Part shown: positions 19,843-27,693 of the stretch, piece by piece | Layout of the letters: the number at the start of each line of letters is the position of its first letter | Position numbering within the stretch: the stretch's first letter is position 1 | Assembly (NCBI GenBank): GCA_037444685.1 | Contig: JBBILX010000002.1 | Coordinates: 248,001 to 312,000, forward strand | Length of the DNA: 64,000 bases | DNA from: UBA964 sp037444685 | GTDB taxonomy: Bacteria > Pseudomonadota > Gammaproteobacteria > Steroidobacterales > Steroidobacteraceae | Direction: 5' to 3' | Made by a program: the position numbers and the translations under genes | The notes under the pieces: model-generated | What the model was told of the DNA's origin: nothing | The model's database searches: none | Seen by the model: only the letters and a program-made list of their open reading frames with translations

Positions 19843-21033
19843 ATGTCCGGTCGCAGATCCACACAGAACCTGTCCCGTCGTGACGTCCTGAGCGGTGCCG
19901 GGGCTGCCGGGCTGGTCGCCGCAGCCGGCACGAGCGGCGCGGCCTCGGCACAGTCGGCGATGACGAGGGCGAACGACCACAAGGTCGCGCAGCTCGGCGC
20001 ATACGAAACGGTGCCGCTGCGGCAGGACAACATCAACGTCACGGCGATTCAGTCGCGCGTGAGGTCGGTCGACGTCCGGAACCTCAAGGCGACGCTCAAG
20101 GACAACCTCGACCACGTCGTCCGGCTGATCGATCAGGCACAGGGCTCCGACGAAAGATGGGGCGGCGAGCGGCTCTGGGGCGCCAAGCAGGATCTGATCT
20201 GCATGCACGAGTTCCCCATCCAGGGCTTCCAGCCCTGGAACCGCGCCGAACTGAACCGGGTCGCCTTCGAGCTGCCCGGTCCCGAGACCGAGATCATCGG
20301 GCAGCGGGCCAGGAAATATGGCTGCTACATCTCCTTCGGCTGCTACGCCAAGGAGAAGGACTGGCCGGACCACGTCATCAACATGTCGGTGATCGTCGGC
20401 CCCGACGGCAACATCGTCTGGAAGCAATGGAAGGCACGCAACATCCTTGGCCTGTTCGGCGAAGATGCGCTGATCGGCACGACGGTCTATGACGTGCTCG
20501 ACCGCTACGTCGAGATGTACGGCTGGGACGCGACGCTGCCGATCGCTCGTACCGACATCGGCAACATCGCGGTCACGGCGGTCGGCGCCGAACCGATGCT
20601 CTACCAGTGCCTCGCGCTCAAGGGTGCCGAGATCATCGTGCTGACCGTCACGGGCGGCAACAACCCCGACGCGGCGGCCGCCTGCGCGCGGGCCAACCGC
20701 GTCTATTGCCTCGGCGTCGGCAACTCGGTCACGCCCGACAACATCGGCTTTCCGGAGTCGGCCGGCTCGCGCGACGAGGGCACCGTCATCGTCGACCCAC
20801 GCGGCAATTTCATCGCGCGCACGGCGAATCACCACGAGGATTTCGCCAGCGGCCGCATCCCGATTGCGGATTTCCGCAAGACGCGCCGGCTGCCCGAACT
20901 GCCGATGGCGCTGATGCTGCCGGTGCTGCAGAAGTACCAGCCGGTGTTCCAGCCGAACGCTTTCCTCGAGTACCTGCCCAAGACCTACAAGGAGTCGGGC
21001 GAACTCGTGCGCCGCCGCATGCAGCGCAGCTAG
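19843..21033 (+). CDS. Tat-exported C-N hydrolase (nitrilase/amidase) family protein
   Basis: The 396-residue protein begins with a twin-arginine signal (SRRDVLSG at 11-18, hydrophobic stretch, cleavage near ASAQ), then a carbon-nitrogen hydrolase fold. Candidate Glu (MHEFPIQG) and Lys (WKQWKAR) catalytic residues are visible. The third member, a cysteine normally found in an ICWD-like motif, is missing: the aligned stretch is IAVTAVGAEPML, with Thr245 at the position. It may be inactive, use other chemistry or be a binding protein. Export to the periplasm is unusual for this family. It follows the second oxygenase by 76 bases. Confidence 0.8.
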   Translation: MSGRRSTQNLSRRDVLSGAGAAGLVAAAGTSGAASAQSAMTRANDHKVAQLGAYETVPLRQDNINVTAIQSRVRSVDVRNLKATLKDNLDHVVRLIDQAQGSDERWGGERLWGAKQDLICMHEFPIQGFQPWNRAELNRVAFELPGPETEIIGQRARKYGCYISFGCYAKEKDWPDHVINMSVIVGPDGNIVWKQWKARNILGLFGEDALIGTTVYDVLDRYVEMYGWDATLPIARTDIGNIAVTAVGAEPMLYQCLALKGAEIIVLTVTGGNNPDAAAACARANRVYCLGVGNSVTPDNIGFPESAGSRDEGTVIVDPRGNFIARTANHHEDFASGRIPIADFRKTRRLPELPMALMLPVLQKYQPVFQPNAFLEYLPKTYKESGELVRRRMQRS

Positions 21034-21073
21034 CGCGCGTGCGGCCGGCGCTCGCGGCACCCGCAGCCGCCGG

Positions 21074-21709
21074 TCAGTCGAGATAGTGGGCGCTGGTCCG
21101 CGCGCGGACCTCCGCCGGCGTGACGCCCGGCGCGGTCTCCAGCAGGCGGAAGGGCGAGCGCCGGTCGGCGCGCCCGAAGACCGCAAAATCGGTGATCAGC
21201 AGATCGACGACGTTCGCACCCGTCAGCGGCAGCTCGCAGCGCGGCTTGAACTTCGAGCTGCCATCCTTCGCCGAGTGCTCCATGACGACGACCACGCGAC
21301 GCACGCCGGCGACCAGATCCATCGCGCCGCCCATGCCCTTGACCATCTTGCCGGGTACCATCCAGTTGGCCAGGTCGCCGTTCTCGGCGACTTCGAGCGC
21401 GCCGAGAATCGACAGATCGATGTGGCCGCCGCGGATCATCGCGAAGCTGTCGGCCGAGGAGAAGAACGACGAGATCGGCAGGGCCGTGATGGTCTGTTTG
21501 CCGGCGTTGATCAGATCTGGATCTTCCTCGCCTTCATAGGGAAACGGGCCCATGCCCAGCATGCCGTTCTCGGACTGCAGGATGACCCGCATGCCAGGCG
21601 GGATGTAGTTGGCCACGAGCGTCGGGATGCCGATGCCGAGGTTGACGTAGAAACCGTCGCGCAGTTCGCGGGCCGCGCGCTCGGCGAGCTGTTCACGCGT
21701 CCAGGGCAT
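21074..21709 (-). CDS. scoB: 3-oxoacid CoA-transferase, subunit B
   Basis: The 211-residue subunit carries the catalytic glutamate in QSENGMLGMG (Glu47) and GNLGIGIPTL-like start NLGIGIPTLV. With subunit A it forms a class I CoA-transferase of the succinyl-CoA:acetoacetate type, moving CoA between succinate and a 3-oxoacid such as acetoacetate or 3-oxoadipate. The exact acid is uncertain. The start at 21709 is two bases after the stop of subunit A, so the pair is translationally coupled. It is the last gene of a leftward operon of four. Confidence 0.9.
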   Translation of the reverse strand: MPWTREQLAERAARELRDGFYVNLGIGIPTLVANYIPPGMRVILQSENGMLGMGPFPYEGEEDPDLINAGKQTITALPISSFFSSADSFAMIRGGHIDLSILGALEVAENGDLANWMVPGKMVKGMGGAMDLVAGVRRVVVVMEHSAKDGSSKFKPRCELPLTGANVVDLLITDFAVFGRADRRSPFRLLETAPGVTPAEVRARTSAHYLD

Positions 21710-21711
21710 GC

Positions 21712-22446
21712 TCAGACCTCCGCGGCAGCGGGCCGCGGGCGCACCGTGCGCTGCTCGATCCTCTTGAGATAATCTCGGCCCTGGATGATCCGCTGCACGA
21801 AAATGCCGGGCGTGTGGATGTGATCCGGATCGAGCTCGCCGGGTTCGACGAGTTGCTCTACCTCGGCGACCGTGATCCGACCGGCCGTGGCCATCATCGG
21901 ATTGAAGTTGCGCGCCGTCTTCCGGTAGACCAGATTGCCCTCGGTATCGCCCTTCCAGGCCTTGACAATGGCGAGGTCGGCAGTGAGGCCTGTCTCGAGC
22001 ACCCACTGTTCGCCGTCGATGAGCCGCGTCTCCTTGCCCTCCGCGACCAGAGTGCCTGCGCCGGTGCGGGTGTAGAAGCCCCAGATGCCGGCCCCGCCCG
22101 CGCGGATGCGCTCGGCCAGCGTGCCCTGTGGATTGAACTCCAGCTCGAGCTCACCAGCGAGGTACTGCCGCTCGAACTCGCGGTTCTCGCCGACATAAGA
22201 GGAGATCATCTTGCGGATCTGGCGGGTCTTGAGCAGGAGTCCGAGCCCGAAATCGTCGACGCCGGCATTGTTCGAGATGACGGTCAGGCCGGTGACGCCC
22301 GAGTCACGCAGCGCGAGGATCAGGTTCTCGGGGATACCGCAAAGGCCAAAGCCTCCCGACATCACCGTCATACCGTCGCGGACGACGTCCGCGAGGGCAG
22401 CACGCGCGTCCGGATAGACCTTGGGCGATCGGGCCAGAGCACTCAC
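21712..22446 (-). CDS. scoA: 3-oxoacid CoA-transferase, subunit A
   Basis: The 244-residue protein has the subunit A signature (MSGGFGLCGIPENLI and ISNNAGVDDFGLG) and TGLTADLAIVKAWKGDTEGNLVYR. It supplies the CoA-binding half of the heteromeric enzyme with the product at 21074. It would activate or recycle a 3-oxoacid made by the pathway, feeding the thiolase. The start is GTG at 22446; no strong ribosome-binding site is visible. It lies 12 bases downstream of the beta-propeller gene. Confidence 0.9.
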   Translation of the reverse strand: MSALARSPKVYPDARAALADVVRDGMTVMSGGFGLCGIPENLILALRDSGVTGLTVISNNAGVDDFGLGLLLKTRQIRKMISSYVGENREFERQYLAGELELEFNPQGTLAERIRAGGAGIWGFYTRTGAGTLVAEGKETRLIDGEQWVLETGLTADLAIVKAWKGDTEGNLVYRKTARNFNPMMATAGRITVAEVEQLVEPGELDPDHIHTPGIFVQRIIQGRDYLKRIEQRTVRPRPAAAEV

Positions 22447-22458
22447 CTGGGCATTGTA

Positions 22459-23400
22459 TCAGCCGGCGTACTCCGCCACTCCCGCGACGGACTTCGCGCA
22501 ACCGGTCTGGATGCTGCCGGTCTTCGCGCCGGTCGCGAGATCGATGCGCGCGACCTCGCCCGAGAAGAAGTTGGCGACGAGCGCATGCCGTCCGTCAGCC
22601 TGCAGCGTCAGCAGCGCCCAGCCGAAGCCCTCGAGTGGCAGCTGTCGCACGCTCTGCCCCTGCTCGTCGACGACGTGGATGGCTCCACCGCGGAGCACAT
22701 AGAGCGTGCCATCGGCAGCGAAGGCCATCGCGAAGAACATCGGCGGCGGGCCGGGCGGGAACGGCGGCGCGAAGGACTGAAGGTCGGGCAACTGGCGGTC
22801 GCCCACCAGGTCGTAACGCATCAGGCGCGGGCCCGTCTCCGAGCAGTAGACGAGGGTGCGCTCGTCGGGGGACACCGCGGACATCGTCACGCCGAGGAAG
22901 CCGCCCATGCCACCATGCGTCGCAGTGGCGTATTCCTTGAGCAGGCGGCCATCCGCGCTGAAGCGGAACACGTGGCCGTCGCCAAAACGCTTCGTCCCGG
23001 GCATGTGCGGGATGCTCGTATGCATGCGCGCTGCGACCTCGGGCCGGATGCTGTCGCCGACCACGTGCTCGCCGAGCAGCAGCGAGCCGTCGCGCAGGAA
23101 GTTCACGTGCGAGAAGGCACGCTTGGGGAAGTCGCACACCTCGACCCGCCCGTCGGAGTGGATGTTGAGCACGAGGAACGCCTGGCTGTCGAATGCCCAG
23201 AGCACGCCGCGCGCATCGAACTTCAGGCCGCCGACCAGGTGGGTGGTCTGCGGCAACCAGAGTTCGCCCTTGGGGGCAAGGTTGGCGTCGAACTGCAGGA
23301 TCCGGCCTCGGCCAGCATGGTCGTCCGACGGGTTGTCGAGCACGGTGGCGGCGACGAATACGTCACCGTGTGCGAGGGGCTTGAAGGTCGTCCCGGTCAT
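22459..23400 (-). CDS. Beta-propeller protein (NHL/SMP-30-like)
   Basis: The 313-residue sequence shows repeated beta-propeller blades of the kind DGTLYVLRGGAIHVVD and LVANFFSGEVARIDLATG, similar to SMP-30/gluconolactonase and NHL/YncE-type propellers. No signal peptide is evident, so it is probably cytoplasmic. A lactonase role in the ring-degradation pathway is possible, but metal ligands cannot be assigned with confidence. It lies nine bases after the upstream SDR gene and is co-transcribed with the CoA-transferase genes. Confidence 0.7.
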   Translation of the reverse strand: MTGTTFKPLAHGDVFVAATVLDNPSDDHAGRGRILQFDANLAPKGELWLPQTTHLVGGLKFDARGVLWAFDSQAFLVLNIHSDGRVEVCDFPKRAFSHVNFLRDGSLLLGEHVVGDSIRPEVAARMHTSIPHMPGTKRFGDGHVFRFSADGRLLKEYATATHGGMGGFLGVTMSAVSPDERTLVYCSETGPRLMRYDLVGDRQLPDLQSFAPPFPPGPPPMFFAMAFAADGTLYVLRGGAIHVVDEQGQSVRQLPLEGFGWALLTLQADGRHALVANFFSGEVARIDLATGAKTGSIQTGCAKSVAGVAEYAG

Positions 23401-23409
23401 CTGAGGTTC

Positions 23410-24240
23410 CTAGGCTTTCAGGCCATAGCGCGACAGCAGGTCGCGCCGCGAGAAGAGCATCGACAGAGCACGGCCGAGCATGCGGCCCGTGGTGAGCCAG
23501 GTAATGTCGTTGCCCTGGCGACGGTCGTTGAGCACTCGCTCGACGATCCACGGTGTCGTCGTCTCGACGTGTTCGCCGATGAAGTTGATCTGCCGGAGGG
23601 CTTTCGCGCGCTCGGTCGGGGAAAGTTCGTCGAACTCGCGGATCATGCCCTCGGTGATGTTGACACCTGGACTGATCGTACCGATCAGGATCGAGTCGTC
23701 CTTCGCGTGCCGACGTTCCTTGACCAGCGTGTCAGCGATATACTTCACGGCACGCTTGGTCGTCGAATAGACCGTCATGCCTGGCACGACGCGACCGCTC
23801 GCGCCGCCGCCGCCCAGCGTCAGGTAGAGCCGTCCGCCTCCCTGGCGCGCCATGCCGGCGATCGCCACCTGGGCCGCGTTCATACTGCCGATGACATTAG
23901 CGCGAACCATCGCCTCGATCTGCTCGGGCGTGTTGTCGATGAAGCGCGCTCCTGTGCGCGCATAGCCGGCGTTGTTGAGCCAGACGTCGATTCGGCCGAA
24001 CTCGCCGACGCCGCGCTCCCAGAGCGCCTCGAGCGAGGTGAGATCCGCGGTGTCCGCGACCTGACCGACGATGCGCGCGCCCGCACGGAATTCCGGTGCG
24101 AGCCTCGCGACCCCTGCATCGACGCGGTCGGCGTGACGGCCGCAGATCAGCACGTTGTGGCCACGACGGCCGAACTCGCGGGCGTAGCCGAAGCCGAGTC
24201 CCTGCGTGCCGCCGGTGACGATGACGTTCTGCTGGGTCAA
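23410..24240 (-). CDS. SDR oxidoreductase, paralogous to the NOL/NYC1-like SDR at 24398
   Basis: The 276-residue SDR has TGGTQGLG, NNAG and a YSTTK active-site pair. The serine usually 13 residues before the tyrosine is absent; the strand reads LYLTLGGGGASG. Its C-terminal part (HVETTTPWIVERVLNDRRQG) matches the divergent neighbour (RVETVTPWLVERVLANDRAG), so the two are paralogues. Substrate unknown. It is the first gene of the leftward operon that ends with the CoA-transferase. The two SDR genes share a 157-base divergent promoter region in which I could not identify a convincing promoter. Confidence 0.82.
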   Translation of the reverse strand: MTQQNVIVTGGTQGLGFGYAREFGRRGHNVLICGRHADRVDAGVARLAPEFRAGARIVGQVADTADLTSLEALWERGVGEFGRIDVWLNNAGYARTGARFIDNTPEQIEAMVRANVIGSMNAAQVAIAGMARQGGGRLYLTLGGGGASGRVVPGMTVYSTTKRAVKYIADTLVKERRHAKDDSILIGTISPGVNITEGMIREFDELSPTERAKALRQINFIGEHVETTTPWIVERVLNDRRQGNDITWLTTGRMLGRALSMLFSRRDLLSRYGLKA

Positions 24241-24397
24241 CGGTGCCTCTCCGTGCCGAGGGAGAATACTGCCAGCCTCGAGCCCTGCGAGGGCTGCGCG
24301 GGCCTTGACCGCTGATCGGACGCCTGTGGCAGCGGATCCGCAGCCGCCCAGACTGCTGCCTACGATTCATGAGGATCGGGTCACCGGAGTGCACTCC

Positions 24398-25219
24398 ATG
24401 ACGACGGCGCCGCGCCGATTCGTGATCACCGGCAGCACACGCGGCATCGGCCGCGGACTCGCGGCGGAACTGCTGCGCCGCCAGCACCACGTCGCCGTCA
24501 GCGGCCGCGAGCAGGCCGCCGTCGAAGCGGCGGTCCGCGAGTTGACCAGCCTCGGCGGCCGCGTCGTCGGCGCCGCCTGCGACGTCCGCCGGATCGCAGA
24601 CCTGCAGCGCCTATGGGATCTGGCGACGCAGGCCTTCGGCGGCGTGGACGTATGGATCAACAACGCTGGGATCTCGCACCCGCGGCAGCGGGGCGGCGAG
24701 TTCCGCGCCGCCGACATCCTCGCCGTTCAGGAGACCAATCTGCTCGGCATGATGCTCGCCACTCAGGTAGCGATGCGCGGCATGTCGACGCAGCCGGGTG
24801 GCGGCTTCATCTACAACATGGAGGGCTTCGGCTCGAACGGCATGACTTCGCCGGGCATGGGCCTCTACGGCGCGAGCAAGTTCGCGCTGACCTACTTCAC
24901 CAAGGCGCTGCTCACGGAAACCGGCGACGGGCCGGTGAGACTCTGCTACCTGAGCCCCGGCATCGTCGTCACCGACCTGCTCAAGCGCGACATGGGCAGC
25001 GCCAGTGCGGCCGAGGCGCAACGCACGCGCCGGATCTACAACATCCTCGGTGACCGCGTCGAGACGGTCACTCCCTGGCTCGTCGAGCGGGTGCTCGCCA
25101 ACGACCGAGCCGGCGCCCGCATCGCCTGGCTCACCGGTGGCAAGGCCGCGCGGCGCTTCCTGATGTCGCTGTTCCGCAAGCGCCAGCTGCTCGACGCCGC
25201 CGACCTCGCGACCGGGTGA
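24398..25219 (+). CDS. SDR oxidoreductase resembling chlorophyll(ide) b reductase (NOL/NYC1)
   Basis: The 273-residue SDR carries TGSTRGIG, NNAG and YGASK. The active-site strand reads FIYNMEGFGSNG, and the stretches TNLLGMML and LSPGIVVTDLL also match plant chlorophyll b reductases NOL/NYC1 (HIFNMDGAGSGG, TNTLGLML and LSPGMVTTDLL as recalled). Those enzymes reduce the C7 formyl group of chlorophyll b. Bacterial members of this branch have mostly unassigned functions, and the gene belongs by position to the catabolic region, so any pigment role is speculative. The start at 24398 has GGAG nine bases upstream. Confidence 0.8.
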   Translation: MTTAPRRFVITGSTRGIGRGLAAELLRRQHHVAVSGREQAAVEAAVRELTSLGGRVVGAACDVRRIADLQRLWDLATQAFGGVDVWINNAGISHPRQRGGEFRAADILAVQETNLLGMMLATQVAMRGMSTQPGGGFIYNMEGFGSNGMTSPGMGLYGASKFALTYFTKALLTETGDGPVRLCYLSPGIVVTDLLKRDMGSASAAEAQRTRRIYNILGDRVETVTPWLVERVLANDRAGARIAWLTGGKAARRFLMSLFRKRQLLDAADLATG

Positions 25220-25249
25220 GGCCCGGCGCCCCGCCGCGCGAGCGACGGC

Positions 25250-26065
25250 TCACCAGGGCTGCAGCTCGCCGCTGAATCGCACGAAACTCCCGCTCTGCTC
25301 GAGCGTCAGGCCCGCGATCACCTTCCGCAGACCGGCAACGCTGACAGAGACTTCGATCGTGCCCGGCAGGACGATGCCGCGCGCGGCGTAGCCCTGCGTA
25401 TCGACCTGGCCCGGCGACAGGCAGGCGACGATCACGCCCTGCGCACGCACGTCCTGGGCGAGCGAGAACATCAGCATGTTGAGCGCAGCCTTGCTGGCCT
25501 TGTACCAGTATCCGCCCGGCATGCCGCCACCGCGCGCTCCGAACGAGCCAGCGAGTGACGACACAGCGACGATCTTGCGCTCGCGGCCGGCAAGGACATT
25601 CGGGAACAGGGCCTCGGCGACGCGAATCGGGCCGTGTGCGTTCAGTTCCATCAGATAGGCGAAACGGTCGTGCGCGAGCTGACCGAAGCTCTGCCCCTTG
25701 AACTGGTCCGTGTCGCCGGCATTGTTGACCAGCACGTCTATGGCCACCCCCTCGAGCCGCTTCGCGAGCGCGGCCACGCTGGCCGCATCGACGACGTCCA
25801 GCACCTCGATGCGCACGTTCGGATGACGTTGCGCGAGCTCGGCGAGACGAGGCGCCGACTCAGGGCGCCTCGCGGTCGCGATCACGGTCCAGCCCGCCTC
25901 GGCGTACTGCTTCGCGAATTCGAAGCCGATCCCGCGGCTCGAACCGGTGATCAACACCGTTCCCGGAGCCGCGCTCGGCGCCGCCCCGGCCGCGCGTACG
26001 GCCGATGCCGTCGGGACCGCCTGGATCAGGAGCATGGCGAGAAGGGCGAGGGTTCGCGTAGACAT
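25250..26065 (-). CDS. SDR oxidoreductase with an N-terminal export signal
   Basis: The 271-residue protein starts with a hydrophobic signal-like stretch (LALLAMLLIQAVPTASA) before the SDR cofactor motif LITGSSRGIG, NNAG and an active-site YKASK with SSLAGS upstream. A periplasmic or membrane-anchored SDR is unusual, since NAD(P) is cytoplasmic; the segment may instead be a membrane anchor. It lies eight bases after the solute-binding protein gene, with GAGGTG as ribosome-binding site, so it belongs to that three-gene operon. Confidence 0.82.
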   Translation of the reverse strand: MSTRTLALLAMLLIQAVPTASAVRAAGAAPSAAPGTVLITGSSRGIGFEFAKQYAEAGWTVIATARRPESAPRLAELAQRHPNVRIEVLDVVDAASVAALAKRLEGVAIDVLVNNAGDTDQFKGQSFGQLAHDRFAYLMELNAHGPIRVAEALFPNVLAGRERKIVAVSSLAGSFGARGGGMPGGYWYKASKAALNMLMFSLAQDVRAQGVIVACLSPGQVDTQGYAARGIVLPGTIEVSVSVAGLRKVIAGLTLEQSGSFVRFSGELQPW

Positions 26066-26073
26066 GCAGCACC

Positions 26074-27693
26074 TCACGTAAGCAGGCTCAGGAAGCGCGA
26101 CGGTACCGAGAATGCGGGGCGCGCCGTCCAGCCCTCGACGCGCGCGGCCACCAGGTAGTGGGCGACGCCCGAGTAGAGCGGGATGACCGGCAGTTCGCGC
26201 AGCAGGATGGCCTCGACATCGCGATAGCCGCGGATGCGCGCCGCCGCGTCGGCGCTGCTTTCCGCGGCATCGAGCAGACGGTCGACCTGCGGATTCGCAT
26301 AGCCCGAGTAGTTGAGGAACGAGTCGCTGCGGAACCGGCCGAGGAAACTCGTCGCGCTCGGCACGACCGAGAACGGCGCATAATCCATCAGGTCGAACTC
26401 GCCGGCGCTGAGCGCCGCGTTGTAGGCGCGCGATTCGAGGCCGCGCGCCTCGACGCGCACGCCGAGCGGTGACCACATCGCATGCAGCGCGAGGAAACTG
26501 CGCTGCGTCAGCGGATTCGCCGAAAAGATCGCGACCAGGCGCAGCGGCCGGCGCGGGTCCACGCCGGCCTGCGCCAACAGGCGCCGCGCCTGCGCGAGCC
26601 GGCGTTCGGCCGGCTCCTCGGGCGGCGCCGCGGCCGCACCGGCGTGGTAGTCGACGACGGCCTCCGGTACGAGGCTGCCGGTCGGCACCTCGCCGAGTGC
26701 GCGCACGCGCTCCACCAGCATGCGCCGATCGACGCTGAGTGCGAGCGCCTGCCGTACTCGAAGGTCGGCCAACGGCGGGCGACGCAGGTTCAGGCCGATC
26801 CAGCCGCCGGCAAAAGCCGGCGCGCTGCGCAGCCGCATGGCTAGCTCGCGGCGCGCGATGCGGAGCTGCGCACCCTCTGCGAGCTGGGCGACGTCGAGCT
26901 CGCCCGCGCGGAACAGGCGCAGCCTCGTTGCATCGTCGATGCCCATGATCCAGCTGACCGCCGACAGCGGCACGCCACGCGCGTCGCGGAATGCAGCGTT
27001 GCGCGTCAATTGCAGGGCGCCGCCCTGCGACCACGTGACCGGCCGGTAAGCGCCGTTGACGACGATCTGGCCGGGCTTGGCCCAGTCGCGGCCGGTGCGC
27101 ACCAGAACGTGGGTCGGCACGATGTAGGCGACGGCGAGCAGGCGCAGCAGGTCGGTGTCCGGGTGATCGAGCACGATTCGGACCGTACGCGGCCCCTCGG
27201 CGATGACGCCGAGTCCGGCGGGCCCGCCCTGTCCGCGACGCAGGGCCCGCGCGCCGCGTACCGCATCAAACCGGTACCCGAGCAGCGCGCCGGTCTCGGG
27301 CGCGAGCAGGCGGCGGAAGCTCGCTACCACGTCTGCCGCGGTCAGCGGCGCACCGTCCGACCAGCGCAGATCGCCGCGCAGCTCGAACCGGTACTCGCGC
27401 CCATCGGGTGAGAGGGACCAGCGTTCGGCGGAACCAGGCACGAGCGCGCCGCGCGCGTCGATCGCCGTCAGTCCCTCGAACAGATCGGCTGCGACGTCCA
27501 TGTCCGCCGCCGAAATCGGCCGGTGCGGATCGAGCGTCGTCAGGCTGCCGGGCCGCGCGCGTCGCAACGGCGTGGCCGCGCCGGCGGTGGTTCGCGGCGC
27601 CAGCGCGATCGTGACCAGCGCCGTGCTCGCCGCGGCGAAAGCCCGGCGCGTCAGTGACTGACCGCGCCGACCGTCATGTGCGCCGCGGCTCAC
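26074..27693 (-). CDS. Peptide/oligopeptide-type ABC solute-binding protein (second of tandem pair)
   Basis: The 539-residue protein is a family 5 extracellular solute-binding protein (DppA/OppA type): an N-terminal TRRAFAAAS Tat-like signal, LDPHRP, and RWSDGAPLTAADVVASFRRLL. It is a paralogue of the preceding gene product. The chosen start is GTG at 27693, overlapping the upstream stop as GTGA. No permease or ATPase genes are nearby, so the transporter partner must be elsewhere, or the protein acts as a sensor or carrier. The ligand is unknown. Confidence 0.85.
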   Translation of the reverse strand: MSRGAHDGRRGQSLTRRAFAAASTALVTIALAPRTTAGAATPLRRARPGSLTTLDPHRPISAADMDVAADLFEGLTAIDARGALVPGSAERWSLSPDGREYRFELRGDLRWSDGAPLTAADVVASFRRLLAPETGALLGYRFDAVRGARALRRGQGGPAGLGVIAEGPRTVRIVLDHPDTDLLRLLAVAYIVPTHVLVRTGRDWAKPGQIVVNGAYRPVTWSQGGALQLTRNAAFRDARGVPLSAVSWIMGIDDATRLRLFRAGELDVAQLAEGAQLRIARRELAMRLRSAPAFAGGWIGLNLRRPPLADLRVRQALALSVDRRMLVERVRALGEVPTGSLVPEAVVDYHAGAAAAPPEEPAERRLAQARRLLAQAGVDPRRPLRLVAIFSANPLTQRSFLALHAMWSPLGVRVEARGLESRAYNAALSAGEFDLMDYAPFSVVPSATSFLGRFRSDSFLNYSGYANPQVDRLLDAAESSADAAARIRGYRDVEAILLRELPVIPLYSGVAHYLVAARVEGWTARPAFSVPSRFLSLLT

